From Tenacibaculum sp. AHE14PA (lineage in GTDB: Bacteria > Bacteroidota > Bacteroidia > Flavobacteriales > Flavobacteriaceae), in the NCBI RefSeq assembly GCF_019278465.1, contig NZ_CP058983.1, positions 2,231,501-2,295,500 of the forward strand: DNA of 64,000 bases, read 5' to 3'. This document shows, piece after piece, positions 7,836-17,339 of the stretch; the stretch's first letter is position 1, and each line of letters opens with the position of its first letter. A model generated the notes under the pieces. It had not been told where the DNA came from. It ran no database searches and saw nothing but the letters and a program-made list of their open reading frames with translations. Both the position numbers and the translations under genes were made by a program.

Positions 7836-7843
7836 TACTTTTG
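7836..7843 (+). promoter_or_regulatory. Promoter -7 box of prs
   Basis: TACTTTTG fits the Bacteroidota -7 consensus TAnnTTTG and lies 38 bases before the prs start, leaving a leader of about 30 bases. Confidence 0.6.
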
Positions 7844-7881
7844 CTGTAACAACAACACTAACTATAAATACATTTTTTTAA

Positions 7882-8823
7882 ATGCCTGAAAATCAATTAA
7901 TACCAAAAATTTTTGCTTGTTCTCAAAGTACTGACCTTGCTGAAAAAATTGCCAAAGAATACGGAGTAGCACTTGGTAATATAGAAACAACACATTTTAG
8001 TGATGGTGAGTTTCAGCCAGCTTTTGAAGAATCAGTAAGAGGTCGAAGAGTTTTTCTTATCGGATCAACATTTCCTTCAGCAGATAATTTAATGGAAATG
8101 CTATTAATGTGCGACGCTGCTAAGCGTGCTTCAGCAAGACATATTACAGCTGTTATGCCTTATTTTGGATGGGCTCGGCAAGACAGAAAAGACAAACCTC
8201 GTGTGGCTATTGGTGCTAAATTAGTAGCTAAGTTATTAGAAACCGCGGGTGCCACAAGAATTATGACAATGGATTTACATGCTGATCAAATACAAGGTTT
8301 CTTTGAAAAACCTGTAGATCATTTATTTGCTTCTACTATTTTTCTCCCATACATAAAAAGCTTAAACCTAGAAAACATAACAATTGCTTCTCCTGACATG
8401 GGAGGCTCTAAAAGAGCATACGCATACTCTAAATATTTAGAAAGCGATGTAGTAATTTGTTATAAGCAGCGTGAAAAGGCCAATCTAATTTCTCATATGG
8501 AGTTAATTGGTGATGTAGAAGGTAAAAACGTAATTCTTGTTGATGACATGATTGATACAGGAGGAACACTTACTAAAGCTGCTAACTTAATGATAGAAAG
8601 AGGTGCGTTAAGCGTTCGTGCAATTTGTACACACCCAATCCTTTCTGGAGATGCCTATGAGAGAATTCAGAATTCTCAATTAACAGAGTTAATCGTTTCA
8701 GATACAATTCCTTTAAAAAAGAGTGTATCTAAAATAAAAGTGGTAACTTGCGCCACTTTATTCGCTGATGTGATGCATAAAGTTCATGACAATACATCTA
8801 TTAGCGGACAATTTTTAATGTAA
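7882..8823 (+). CDS. prs: Ribose-phosphate pyrophosphokinase
   Basis: Makes PRPP from ribose 5-phosphate and ATP, feeding purine, pyrimidine, histidine and tryptophan synthesis. The 313-residue product is standard length. Visible signatures are FSDGEFQPAFEESVRG, the MPYFGWARQDRK loop, TMDLHADQIQGFF (metal and phosphate binding) and the PRPP loop VILVDDMIDTGGTLTKAA near residue 217. It is followed after 24 bp by rplY/ctc, a common pairing across bacteria. Confidence 0.98.
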   Translation: MPENQLIPKIFACSQSTDLAEKIAKEYGVALGNIETTHFSDGEFQPAFEESVRGRRVFLIGSTFPSADNLMEMLLMCDAAKRASARHITAVMPYFGWARQDRKDKPRVAIGAKLVAKLLETAGATRIMTMDLHADQIQGFFEKPVDHLFASTIFLPYIKSLNLENITIASPDMGGSKRAYAYSKYLESDVVICYKQREKANLISHMELIGDVEGKNVILVDDMIDTGGTLTKAANLMIERGALSVRAICTHPILSGDAYERIQNSQLTELIVSDTIPLKKSVSKIKVVTCATLFADVMHKVHDNTSISGQFLM

Positions 8824-8847
8824 ATAAATTTAATAAATAAAGAAGTA

Positions 8848-9444
8848 ATGAAATCAATTACAATCAACGGATCACAAAGAGAAAGCGTAGGTAAAAAAGC
8901 AACTAAAGCCTTACGTAATGCTGGAAAGGTTCCTTGCGTATTATACGGAGGAAAAGAGGCAGTACACTTCTCAGCAGAAGAAAAATCATTCAAGCCTTTA
9001 GTATTTACTCCAGATGTATTTACTGCTACGATTGAATTAAACGGAACAAAATACAGTGCTGTTTTACAAGACATCCAATTTCACCCGGTAACAGACAGAA
9101 TTTTACATGTAGATTTCTACCAAATCTTTGAAGACAAAGAGGTTACTATGGAAATCCCTGTACATTTAGTAGGTACTGCAAAAGGTATTATGTTAGGTGG
9201 GGCTTTACGTCACAACTTACGTAAGTTAAGAGTAAAAGCTTTACCAGCTAACTTACCTGACTTTATTGAAGCTAATATTACTAGATTAGAAATTGGTAAT
9301 AAATTATATGTTACTGAGTTAAGAAATGATAACTACGCTTTATTACACCCAGACAACACAGTAGTTGCTCAAGTACGTATGTCTCGTAACGCAGCGAAAG
9401 CAGCAGCAGAAGGAGACGATGCTGAAGCTACTGCAGAAGCATAA
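8848..9444 (+). CDS. rplY: 50S ribosomal protein L25/general stress protein Ctc
   Basis: A 198-residue long-form L25 (Ctc type) with an N-terminal 5S rRNA-binding domain ([42 protein letters not shown]) and a C-terminal TL5-like beta domain ([33 protein letters not shown]). It ends in an alanine/glutamate-rich acidic tail ([12 protein letters not shown]). It is in an operon with prs and ends in a strong terminator. Gene symbol could equally be ctc. Confidence 0.96.
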   Translation: MKSITINGSQRESVGKKATKALRNAGKVPCVLYGGKEAVHFSAEEKSFKPLVFTPDVFTATIELNGTKYSAVLQDIQFHPVTDRILHVDFYQIFEDKEVTMEIPVHLVGTAKGIMLGGALRHNLRKLRVKALPANLPDFIEANITRLEIGNKLYVTELRNDNYALLHPDNTVVAQVRMSRNAAKAAAEGDDAEATAEA

Positions 9445-9465
9445 GAAATTATACTGCATTTTTAT

Positions 9466-9497
9466 AAAAGCGTTACCTTTGTGTAACGCTTTTTTTT
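9466..9497 (+). terminator. Terminator after rplY/ctc
   Basis: Perfect 11-bp stem AAAAGCGTTAC/GTAACGCTTTT, 6-base loop, then a T run. Confidence 0.9.
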
Positions 9498-9575
9498 ATT
9501 TTTGTAATATTAGGTTTTAATACCTTTTTTTTAAAAATAATTAAAATACACTCAACAGACACAGCGCAACATTCA

Positions 9576-10142
9576 ATGAAAAAATTTTTAATTGTAGGTT
9601 TAGGTAATATTGGTGATAAATATGATAATACACGTCATAATATAGGTTTTAAAATAGTGGATGCCTTTGTAAAAGAGCATGATGCTAGTTTTGAAACTGA
9701 AAAACTAGGTGATATTGCCAAGTTAAAGATCAAAGGAAAAACAGTAATCGTTTTAAAACCTAATACTTATATGAATTTAAGTGGTAAAGCGGTAATGTAT
9801 TGGATGCAACAAGAAAATATTCAGGTTGAAAACTTATTGGTAATTACCGATGATTTAAATATTGATTTCGGAAAACTACGTATAAAACCAAAAGGTAGTT
9901 CTGGCGGACATAACGGATTAAAAGATATTCAAGATAAATTTAACACCGGTGCGTATCCTCGTTTTCGTTTTGGTGTTGGTGCTGATTATGGCAGAGGTCG
10001 TCAAGTAGATTATGTATTAGGCGAATGGAACAAAGATGAAGAAAGCGAAATGATTGAACGCATACCAACTTCTATTAACGCTATTACTTCTTTTATTACA
10101 GCCGGAATGGCAAATACAATGAATGAGTTTAACGGAAAGTAA
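9576..10142 (+). CDS. pth: Peptidyl-tRNA hydrolase
   Basis: Releases peptides from prematurely dissociated peptidyl-tRNA. The 188-residue length is normal. The signatures VGLGNIGDKYDNTRHNIGF (catalytic His and neighbouring Asn), KPNTYMNLSGKAV, ITDDLNIDFGKLRIKPKGSSGGHNGLKDI and RFRFGVG are all intact. It follows the rplY terminator, so it probably uses its own promoter; TATTTTTG at about 9497-9504 is a possible -7 box. Confidence 0.97.
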   Translation: MKKFLIVGLGNIGDKYDNTRHNIGFKIVDAFVKEHDASFETEKLGDIAKLKIKGKTVIVLKPNTYMNLSGKAVMYWMQQENIQVENLLVITDDLNIDFGKLRIKPKGSSGGHNGLKDIQDKFNTGAYPRFRFGVGADYGRGRQVDYVLGEWNKDEESEMIERIPTSINAITSFITAGMANTMNEFNGK

Positions 10143-10164
10143 TTCTTTATAAAAACATAAAAGG

Positions 10165-10197
10165 CTCAGCATTAATTTAACGCTGAGTTTTTTTATT
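10165..10197. terminator. Hairpin between pth and queD
   Basis: CTCAGCATTAA pairs with TTAACGCTGAG (one G-T), followed on the plus strand by a T run. It serves pth and may also end the leftward queD operon. Confidence 0.78.
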
Positions 10198-10213
10198 TTA
10201 TTCTTTTCAAATA

Positions 10214-10663
10214 CTAATTATCACTTGCAAACCACTCTGCAAAACTTGTATCAGTTTCTTGTAGTTTTATAGCATGGAGCTTAATGTTTTCTGGAAGTCT
10301 GTTTTTAATTTTTGCAGCAAAATCAATCACCATCATTTCACTTGTTGGTTGATAATCTACCAAAATAACATGATGATCCCTTTCCTTTAATTCTTTAGCC
10401 AACTCAATATGAGGTGTGTTTTTATTAAATACGGTAGCATGATCAAAAACATCAACAATCTCTTCTTTTACAATTTTCTTTAAATCTGTAAAATCAATTA
10501 CCATTCCGTATTTCACATTCGAATTGTCAGTAATAGGTTGCCCCATTACAGTTACAGAAAGCTTATAACTATGACCGTGAACATTTTTACATTTACCATC
10601 ATAACCATATAAAGCATGGCCTGTTTCGAAACTAAATTGCTTTGTGATTCTAATATTACTCAC
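10214..10663 (-). CDS. queD: 6-carboxytetrahydropterin synthase (QueD/PTPS family)
   Basis: Likely makes 6-carboxy-5,6,7,8-tetrahydropterin for queuosine synthesis. Zinc ligands His16, His29 and His31 and the catalytic Cys25 are visible in SFETGHALYGYDGKCKNVHGHSY. FDHATVFN and the glutamate-containing end KLQETDTSFAEWF also fit. It starts at GTG; the start overlaps the stop of a 31-residue upstream ORF (TAGTG), indicating translational coupling. Last gene of the leftward operon beginning with the MATE transporter. Confidence 0.92.
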   Translation of the reverse strand: MSNIRITKQFSFETGHALYGYDGKCKNVHGHSYKLSVTVMGQPITDNSNVKYGMVIDFTDLKKIVKEEIVDVFDHATVFNKNTPHIELAKELKERDHHVILVDYQPTSEMMVIDFAAKIKNRLPENIKLHAIKLQETDTSFAEWFASDN

Positions 10664-10758
10664 TATCTTTTGTGTTTTTTATTACCTCTGTATTTATTGT
10701 AAAAATATACAATTGCTACTCCTGCTGCTAAAATGGCAAATAAATAATCTCCACCCAT
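10663..10758 (-). CDS. 31-residue single-pass membrane peptide
   Basis: MGGDYLFAILAAGVAIVYFY followed by NKYRGNKKHKR: one hydrophobic helix with a basic tail, an inside-positive C-terminus. The TAG stop shares its G with the GTG start of queD, supporting real translation. Function unknown. Its position between a 51-residue membrane protein and queD is the only clue. Confidence 0.6.
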   Translation of the reverse strand: MGGDYLFAILAAGVAIVYFYNKYRGNKKHKR

Positions 10759-10770
10759 AATTTACGTTTT

Positions 10771-10926
10771 TTATTCGCCAAAAGTACGAATTTGTTTTGC
10801 AATTTTTGTTAATAACCATACGAAACCTATAGAAATAACTACTCCTACGGCTATTGATAATATCGGATTATGATAAATCCATCCACCCAATTCATATCCT
10901 ATTTTATAACTTTCTGTTTCTTCCAT
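10771..10926 (-). CDS. 51-residue single-pass membrane protein
   Basis: It begins METESY-like (MEETESYKIGYELGGWIYHN), has one hydrophobic helix (PILSIAVGVVISIGFVWLL) and ends KIAKQIRTFGE. The start lies 22 bases after the enoyl-CoA hydratase stop and the stop lies 12 bases before the 31-residue peptide, so it fits the operon. No known family recognised. Confidence 0.6.
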   Translation of the reverse strand: MEETESYKIGYELGGWIYHNPILSIAVGVVISIGFVWLLTKIAKQIRTFGE

Positions 10927-10947
10927 CTGTTTACTTAAAAAAGATTT

Positions 10948-11715
10948 TTATTTTTTGAACTTTGCCAATGCTTTTTTAGTGAAGTCAGATAATACTAACT
11001 TACCCGACGTTTCGGCTCTTTCTATTAATAATTCTTGCCAGTGTTCAGTTCCTTTCCACAATGCACTTTTCATTTCTGATAATGCTTCTGGATTATAAGA
11101 AGCCAATTTTTCAGTGAAAATTACTAACTCATTATCTAAATCGGTAATTGAATCAAAAACACGAGCATATAAACCTTTCTCTTTTGCCCAATAAGCATTT
11201 TTCCAATTAGAAGCATCTAATGTTAATTCCGCCAAACCACTCACGCTAATTTTACGCTCTACGGCAGGCGCAATTACAAACGGACCAATACCTATTGTAA
11301 ATTCAGATAGTTTAATAGAAGCATGCTCAGTTGCTAATACGTAATCACAAGCTGCTGCTAAACCAACTCCGCCGCCAACAGTTTTTCCTTGCACACGCCC
11401 TACAATTAATTTAGAACAACGGCGCATTGCATTTAGCACGTTTGCAAAACCTGAAAAGAACTGTTTTCCATCTTCCAAATTGTCAATTGTAACTAGCTCA
11501 TCAAAAGAAGCACCCGCACAAAAAGCGCGATCTCCTTCTGATTTTAACACCACAATCGCCACGGCTTCATTAACTGATAATTTATCGAACTCGTTTGCTA
11601 AACGTGCTAATAACTCACTCGGAAACGAATTACTTGCCGGATGCCCGAATTCAATAGTCGCTATTTTATTTTCTATATGAGTATACAAACTTCCGTTTTC
11701 TCTTGTTGTGGTCAT
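10948..11715 (-). CDS. Enoyl-CoA hydratase/isomerase family protein
   Basis: A 255-residue crotonase-fold protein. CoA and oxyanion-hole signatures are visible in DRAFCAGASFDELV (about residue 62) and VGRVQGKTVGGGVGLAAACDYVLA (about 105-128), with EFTIGIGPFVIAPAVERKIS after. The glutamate pair used by typical hydratases is not clearly conserved, since the second position lies in IGIGPFVIAP, so the reaction could be hydration, isomerisation or another crotonase activity. It begins 23 bp after the MATE gene on the same strand. Confidence 0.88.
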   Translation of the reverse strand: MTTTRENGSLYTHIENKIATIEFGHPASNSFPSELLARLANEFDKLSVNEAVAIVVLKSEGDRAFCAGASFDELVTIDNLEDGKQFFSGFANVLNAMRRCSKLIVGRVQGKTVGGGVGLAAACDYVLATEHASIKLSEFTIGIGPFVIAPAVERKISVSGLAELTLDASNWKNAYWAKEKGLYARVFDSITDLDNELVIFTEKLASYNPEALSEMKSALWKGTEHWQELLIERAETSGKLVLSDFTKKALAKFKK

Positions 11716-11738
11716 ACTTAATTATTTTAATTTCAAAA

Positions 11739-13073
11739 TTACACTTTTTGTGATCGTGATAAAAACGTATTTCTAAATTTAAAAATTAAGGGTACTCCAC
11801 GAGCAATTATCCAAGCAAAAAAAGCTATCCAAATAGCATGCAATTTATAGTCTACCGAATCAAAAAATAATAAAACCGGAATAAAAACTAATCCTGTTGA
11901 AAGTAATAATACATTTCTTAAATATTTCATTTCTCCCATTCCCTTAAACATTCCGTCATAAATAAAGGCTATCGAACAAATTGGCTGCATTACTAAAATA
12001 ATCCAAAACGTATTATAAAACTCTGTTAACACCTCTTGTTCTTGCGTAAAAATATTTCCTATAAAATTATAAAAACCGAATCCTACAAGTGCCAAAAAAC
12101 TACCAAATGCAAAACCATAAATAATAAGCTTATTACCTAATTTAACCAAATTCGTAAAATCCTTTGCGCCTGATAATTTTCCTGATAATATATTTCCTGC
12201 GGATGAATAACCATCAATCATAAAGGCGCCCATTAACCATAAATTAAGTCCGATTGTATAAGCGGCGATATATTCTTTTCCGTAAGAAGCAGCATAAGAA
12301 GTCGCAAAATACAATGCTGTATTTAAAGCGATCGTACGTACAAATAGGTTTAAAATCATGTTTATAAACCTCGGAATTTCTTTGTTAAAAGGCAATTTTA
12401 GTTTTAGTGAAATTTCGGTTTTTGTTACTAATAAATATCCAGAAATAAGTGCCATAACAACTTGTGCAATTACACTTGCATAGGCAGCTCCTGTAATATT
12501 CATTGCGGGTATATAACCATCAATACCGTATACCAAAACAACATCAAATATTATATTTACACCAGTACCAATAATGGCAATTAACATCGGGTAATAGGTA
12601 TTTTGTAAACCTCTAAAAGTACCAAAAACAGCAATTACAAATAGCGTAAACGGAAAACCAAAAACACGTATTTTGTAATATTCAATCGCATATTCTAAAA
12701 TAGTACCTGAAGCATTGTAAAACTGGAATATTTCTTTCGTAAACGGATAACTGATTCCTAAAATAATTAAACTAGTAATTAATATTATAACAATAGCTTG
12801 TGCTGGTAAATTTTTAACCTCGTCTAATTTATTTGCCCCAACATATTGTGAAATGATAGACGAAATTCCGCTACGAGCTTGCCCGAAAACCCAAATAAGC
12901 ATCGATAAAAAAGCACCTACAATTCCGATTGCAGCAATACTTTCTGTAGCATTGAAATCAATATTTCCTACAATTGCCAAATCTGTCGTAGATAATAAAG
13001 GCTCAGCAACTCCTGCTATTAAAGCCGGAAAAGCTAGTTTATTTATTCTTTTAAAACTTATATCGTAACTCAT
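11739..13073 (-). CDS. MATE family efflux transporter
   Basis: A 444-residue membrane protein with about 12 hydrophobic helices and the two-fold repeat of MATE exporters (FPALIAGVAEPLLSTTDLAIVG at the start, similar to the DinF-type branch). Such proteins export drugs or metabolites using Na+ or H+ gradients. First gene of the leftward operon that also has the enoyl-CoA hydratase, two tiny membrane proteins and queD. It is divergent from the Usp gene at 13204. Confidence 0.93.
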   Translation of the reverse strand: MSYDISFKRINKLAFPALIAGVAEPLLSTTDLAIVGNIDFNATESIAAIGIVGAFLSMLIWVFGQARSGISSIISQYVGANKLDEVKNLPAQAIVIILITSLIILGISYPFTKEIFQFYNASGTILEYAIEYYKIRVFGFPFTLFVIAVFGTFRGLQNTYYPMLIAIIGTGVNIIFDVVLVYGIDGYIPAMNITGAAYASVIAQVVMALISGYLLVTKTEISLKLKLPFNKEIPRFINMILNLFVRTIALNTALYFATSYAASYGKEYIAAYTIGLNLWLMGAFMIDGYSSAGNILSGKLSGAKDFTNLVKLGNKLIIYGFAFGSFLALVGFGFYNFIGNIFTQEQEVLTEFYNTFWIILVMQPICSIAFIYDGMFKGMGEMKYLRNVLLLSTGLVFIPVLLFFDSVDYKLHAIWIAFFAWIIARGVPLIFKFRNTFLSRSQKV

Positions 13074-13149
13074 ACTTTTTTATTATCAGCAAAAGAACAG
13101 CTATTATAGTACATAAAGAAGCAAATTACTTAAATTAACGTATTTTAAA

Positions 13150-13157
13150 TATCTTTG
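13150..13157 (+). promoter_or_regulatory. Promoter -7 box of the second Usp gene
   Basis: TATCTTTG matches TAnnTTTG, 47 bases before the start codon. No clear -33 TTG. Confidence 0.5.
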
Positions 13158-13203
13158 TATATTACTAACCATATCAACACTTTAAAACTACTAAAAACAT
13201 TTT

Positions 13204-13998
13204 ATGAAACATCTATTAGTTCCTATTGGCTCAACAGACAACTCAATAAACACCTTGCAATATGCCATAGATTTTGCTGAAGCTGTGAATGCAAAAGTAT
13301 TTGTAATGCGCGCTTATAAAGTATTATCTAAAGCGGGTACGTTTGTAAATGCGGATGACACCATGCAGCGAGAAACCAATTTATATTTACGCACAATGAT
13401 TAATGCTGTTGATAGAAAAAATGTAACTATAAAAATGATTTCTGCTAAAGGAAATGTGTTAGAAAGTATTACTTCTATAAACAGAGAATTAAATATCGAT
13501 TTAATTATTATGGGACCTAAAAGTAATTCTATTAAAGAAGAAATGTTTTTAGGAAGTACCTCTGGTAGTATTTTAAAACAAACTGACATTCCTATGTTAG
13601 TTATTCCTGAAGGATATAAATTCTCTCCTATAAAATCTGTTTTAACAGCTTTTAAATCGGGGGTTATGAATAAAAAAAATGTATTAGATCCGTTGCATAA
13701 AATTTTAGAAACTTTTGTTGCTTCATCTAATTTATTGTTGGTAAAAACACCTGATTATACCGAAGAAGATTTAGTTTTAGATAGCGAATTAAAAAGAGGC
13801 CAAAATAATTTAACAGTTACAGAAAACGCAACTACTTTTCTAGGAGTTTTAGAGCATTTTCAATCTCATAATCCTGATTTATTATGTGTTTTTAGAAGAA
13901 AACGAGGTTTTTTTCAAAAACTATGGAAAAAAAACTCAATTCAAAAAAAGGAATTTCATTGTAATATTCCTGTTTTAGTTTTAAGAGGGAAGTTATAA
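13204..13998 (+). CDS. Universal stress protein, tandem domains
   Basis: 264 residues, paralogue of the protein at 5438. The first Usp domain (1-140) begins MKHLLVPIGSTDNSINTLQY and contains the loop IMGPKSNSIKEEMFLGSTSGSIL, close to the ATP-binding GxxGxxxxxxGS pattern. The second domain is diverged and ends KKEFHCNIPVLVLRGKL. Role beyond stress response cannot be told from sequence. It converges with mutS. Confidence 0.88.
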   Translation: MKHLLVPIGSTDNSINTLQYAIDFAEAVNAKVFVMRAYKVLSKAGTFVNADDTMQRETNLYLRTMINAVDRKNVTIKMISAKGNVLESITSINRELNIDLIIMGPKSNSIKEEMFLGSTSGSILKQTDIPMLVIPEGYKFSPIKSVLTAFKSGVMNKKNVLDPLHKILETFVASSNLLLVKTPDYTEEDLVLDSELKRGQNNLTVTENATTFLGVLEHFQSHNPDLLCVFRRKRGFFQKLWKKNSIQKKEFHCNIPVLVLRGKL

Positions 13999-14005
13999 CA
14001 TTAAC

Positions 14006-14133
14006 AAACTGTTTAGAGATTTTTTAAACCGTCATTCTGAACTTGTTTCAGAATTAAATCATACCGATAACTAATTTGTGTGAGAACCTGAAATAAATTC
14101 AGGTTGACGGAAATTTATCTTTCTAAACAGTTT
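14006..14133. terminator. Terminator stem whose loop holds a palindromic repeat
   Basis: AAACTGTTTAGA (14006-14017) and TCTAAACAGTTT (14122-14133) form a perfect 12-bp inverted repeat followed by TTATTTTT on the plus strand. The right arm runs into the mutS stop codon. The roughly 104 bases between the arms are mostly a REP-like element. Without this insert it would be an ordinary bidirectional terminator between the convergent Usp and mutS genes. Confidence 0.72.
14029..14110. repeat. REP-like palindromic element with two inner hairpins
   Basis: Ends CCGTCA and TGACGG pair with each other. Inside are two hairpins: TTCTGAA/TTCAGAA (14034-14053) and AACCTGAA/TTCAGGTT (about 14085-14105). The layout is a clover-like structure, distinct in sequence from the other two repeat families here, but it shares the GTCA/TGAC ends. 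Confidence 0.75.
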
Positions 14134-16760
14134 TATTTTTTCACCAACATTCGCTTAATTTCATTCAGCTTCATTAAAGCTTCTATTGGCGTAAGAGTAT
14201 CAATATTTGTCGCTAAAATTTCATCACGAATATCTTCTAATAAAGGGTCATCTAACTGAAAGAAACTCATTTGCATATCTTCGTGTTGGCTATCTTTTAA
14301 AACCTCTTTCACTTCTTTATGAGCGTTATTTTCTTCTAATTTTTTAAGAATTTTTTGCGCTCTACTAATTACCAAATTAGGCATTCCTGCAAGCTTCGCA
14401 ACATGAATACCAAAACTATGATTACTACCACCCGCAACCAATTTACGTAAGAAAATAATACTATCTTTTAATTCTTTTACTGATACATTAAAGTTTTTAA
14501 TTCGCTTAAATGTAGTAGTCATTTCATTTAATTCGTGATAATGCGTAGCAAATAACGTTTTCCCTTTTGATGGATGCTCATGTAAATATTCGGCAATAGC
14601 CCAAGCAATTGAAATTCCGTCGTAAGTAGAAGTTCCTCTACCAATTTCATCTAACAATACTAAACTACGTTCAGAGATATTATTTAAGATTGATGCTGTT
14701 TCGTTCATTTCAACCATAAAAGTAGATTCTCCCATCGAAATATTATCACTCGCTCCTACTCTGGTAAAAATCTTATCAACAATACCAATTCGAGCATTCT
14801 GAGCCGGAATATAACTTCCCATTTGTGCTAACAAAACTATCAAGGCTGTTTGGCGTAATATTGCCGATTTACCCGACATATTGGGACCCGTAATCATGAT
14901 TATTTGTTGCTGATTACGATTTAACACCACATCGTTTGCAATATACTCTTCGCCAATTGGCAATTGTTTTTCTATTACTGGGTGACGCCCATTTTTAATT
15001 TCGATATCTGTGCTGTCATCCATCATCGGACGCACATAGTTGTTATTTATCGCCAATTGAGCAAAAGACAATAACACGTCTATCTTTGCAATATTTTGAG
15101 CATTTTGCTGTACTGGCTTTACAAAGCCAATAATAAACTGCACCAATTTCGCAAAAATATCTGCTTCTAATTGCTGAATTTTTTCTTCGGCTCCTAATAT
15201 TTTTGTTTCGTATTCCTTTAACTCTTCGGTAATATAACGCTCAGCATTTACCAAAGTTTGCTTACGAATCCACTCTTCAGGAACTTGATCTTTATACCTA
15301 TTTCGAACCTCTATATAATAACCAAAAACGTTGTTAAAAGCTATTTTTAAACTCGTAATACCCGTTCGTTCTATTTCACGAGCTAACATTTTATCTAAAT
15401 ATTCTTTACCTGAATTAGAAATACTTCGTAGTTCATCTAACTCGGCAGAAACACCGTTTGCAATAGCGTTTCCTTTACTAATATTTACAGGCGCTTCCTC
15501 TAAAACTGAAGTTGTTATTTTATCAATTAATAGTTTACAATCGTGTAATTGCTTTCCTATTTCTTGTACTGTTTTGTTATTCGTTTTTTCTGCGGATGTT
15601 TTTATCGGTAGAATAGCTTTTAACGAGTTTTTTAATAAGATAACCTCTCTCGGAGAAACCTTACCCGTGGCTACTTTCGAAATCAACCTTTCGATATCTG
15701 AAACCTGATTTAATTGATACGCAACGGTTTCGAAAAAAGCATCATTATCTATTAAAAACTTTACCAACTCATGGCGTTTTTTAATCTGCTCTAAATCTTT
15801 TAACGGTAATGCTAACCAACGTTTTAACAAACGCCCCCCCATAGGAGAAATTGTTTTATCAATTACGTTTAATAACGAAACAGCATTTACATCGTTTCCG
15901 CCGTACAACTCTAAGTTTTTAACGGTAAAACGGTCCATCCACACATAATTATCTTCAGCAATTCTGCTTATCGATTGAATATGCTCTATTTTATTGTGTT
16001 GTGTTTCTGATAAATAATGCATCGCCGCCCCACCCGCAACAATACCTTGTTCTAATTCTTCAACTCCAAATCCTTTTAAGTTTTTAACCTTAAAATGATT
16101 GCTTAATAATTCGTTTCCGTATTCCTTTTGAAAAACCCAATCTTCTAAATAAAAAGTATGAAAACGATTGGTGAAAAATTCTAAAAATCGCTGTTTATTT
16201 TTTTTCTCAACCAAAACTTCACTTGGCGTAAAGTTTTGCAGCAGTTTATCGATATACTCTTCGTTTCCTTGCGCAATTAAAAACTCTCCTGTAGAAACAT
16301 CTAAAAAAGAAACACCTACTAATTTTTTGCCAAAATGTATTGCAGCTAAGAAATTATTTGACTTCGATTGTAATACCTCATCATTTAAAGCAACACCAGG
16401 AGTAACCAATTCGGTAACACCACGTTTTACAATCGTTTTTGTCATTTTAGGATCTTCTAGCTGATCACAAATAGCAACACGTAAACCCGATTTTACTAAT
16501 TTAGGCAAATAGGTATTTAACGAGTGGTGTGGAAAACCAGCCAAAGCAGTTTCGCTTTCGCTACCGGCACCTCTTTTTGTTAAAATAATTCCTAAAATCT
16601 TAGATGCTTTTACTGCATCTTCACCAAAGGTTTCGTAAAAATCTCCCACTCTAAACAGTAACATTGCATCCGGATATTTAACTTTAATTCCGTTGTATTG
16701 TTGCATTAGTGGAGTCACCTTTTTTGCCTTTGTTTTTGCCAACTTTTTAGATTTTTTCAA
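14133..16760 (-). CDS. mutS: DNA mismatch repair protein MutS
   Basis: Recognises mismatches and starts repair with MutL. At 875 residues it is full length. The mismatch-contacting F-x-E lies in [13 protein letters not shown] near residue 40. The Walker A is [17 protein letters not shown] (about residues 622-638), and Walker B and signature are in [32 protein letters not shown] and the C-terminal dimerisation region follow. It is divergent from the methyltransferase at 16807, with only 46 bp between them. Confidence 0.98.
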   Translation of the reverse strand: MKKSKKLAKTKAKKVTPLMQQYNGIKVKYPDAMLLFRVGDFYETFGEDAVKASKILGIILTKRGAGSESETALAGFPHHSLNTYLPKLVKSGLRVAICDQLEDPKMTKTIVKRGVTELVTPGVALNDEVLQSKSNNFLAAIHFGKKLVGVSFLDVSTGEFLIAQGNEEYIDKLLQNFTPSEVLVEKKNKQRFLEFFTNRFHTFYLEDWVFQKEYGNELLSNHFKVKNLKGFGVEELEQGIVAGGAAMHYLSETQHNKIEHIQSISRIAEDNYVWMDRFTVKNLELYGGNDVNAVSLLNVIDKTISPMGGRLLKRWLALPLKDLEQIKKRHELVKFLIDNDAFFETVAYQLNQVSDIERLISKVATGKVSPREVILLKNSLKAILPIKTSAEKTNNKTVQEIGKQLHDCKLLIDKITTSVLEEAPVNISKGNAIANGVSAELDELRSISNSGKEYLDKMLAREIERTGITSLKIAFNNVFGYYIEVRNRYKDQVPEEWIRKQTLVNAERYITEELKEYETKILGAEEKIQQLEADIFAKLVQFIIGFVKPVQQNAQNIAKIDVLLSFAQLAINNNYVRPMMDDSTDIEIKNGRHPVIEKQLPIGEEYIANDVVLNRNQQQIIMITGPNMSGKSAILRQTALIVLLAQMGSYIPAQNARIGIVDKIFTRVGASDNISMGESTFMVEMNETASILNNISERSLVLLDEIGRGTSTYDGISIAWAIAEYLHEHPSKGKTLFATHYHELNEMTTTFKRIKNFNVSVKELKDSIIFLRKLVAGGSNHSFGIHVAKLAGMPNLVISRAQKILKKLEENNAHKEVKEVLKDSQHEDMQMSFFQLDDPLLEDIRDEILATNIDTLTPIEALMKLNEIKRMLVKK

Positions 16761-16806
16761 TTAGTTTTGCGAAGATAAATATTCGATTTTAAAGTTAACA
16801 TTATTT

Positions 16807-17337
16807 ATGAGAAAACTAAAAAATAGTGAGTTAGGTAGAATTACGGTTGATGAGTTTAAACAAACCGAAAAAACACCCATCATTGTCGTGTTAGATAACA
16901 TCCGTAGTTTAAATAATGTAGGATCGGTTTTTAGAACTTCGGATGCTTTTTTGATTGAAAAAATATATCTCTGTGGTATTACCGCTACCCCACCAAATAA
17001 AGAAATTCATAAAACAGCGTTAGGAGCTACTGAATCTGTTGCTTCGGAATATGTTGAAAACACGATTGAGTTGGTTAAAAAACTTAAACAAGATAACGTT
17101 AAAGTATTGGCCATCGAGCAAGCTGAGAATAGTACGAAGCTAAATAAATTCACTCCCGATGCTAACCAGAAATACGCTGTAGTAATGGGTAATGAAGTAA
17201 AAGGAGTACAACAAGAAGTTGTTTCTGCTGCCGATTTTTGTATTGAAATTCCGCAATTAGGCACCAAACATTCTTTAAACATCTCTGTTAGTTGCGGCGT
17301 TGTACTTTGGGATTTATTTAATAAGATGACTTCATAG
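16807..17337 (+). CDS. SpoU/TrmH family RNA 2'-O-methyltransferase
   Basis: A 176-residue SPOUT-class enzyme that would methylate a ribose 2'-OH in tRNA or rRNA using SAM. All three SpoU motifs are present: LDNIRSLNNVGSVFRTSDAF (motif 1, about residue 30), YAVVMGNEVKGVQQEV (motif 2) and LGTKHSLNISVSCGVVLWDL (motif 3). Which RNA position it modifies cannot be read from sequence. The stop codon is followed three bases later by the long repeat array. Confidence 0.92.
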   Translation: MRKLKNSELGRITVDEFKQTEKTPIIVVLDNIRSLNNVGSVFRTSDAFLIEKIYLCGITATPPNKEIHKTALGATESVASEYVENTIELVKKLKQDNVKVLAIEQAENSTKLNKFTPDANQKYAVVMGNEVKGVQQEVVSAADFCIEIPQLGTKHSLNISVSCGVVLWDLFNKMTS

Positions 17338-17339
17338 TA

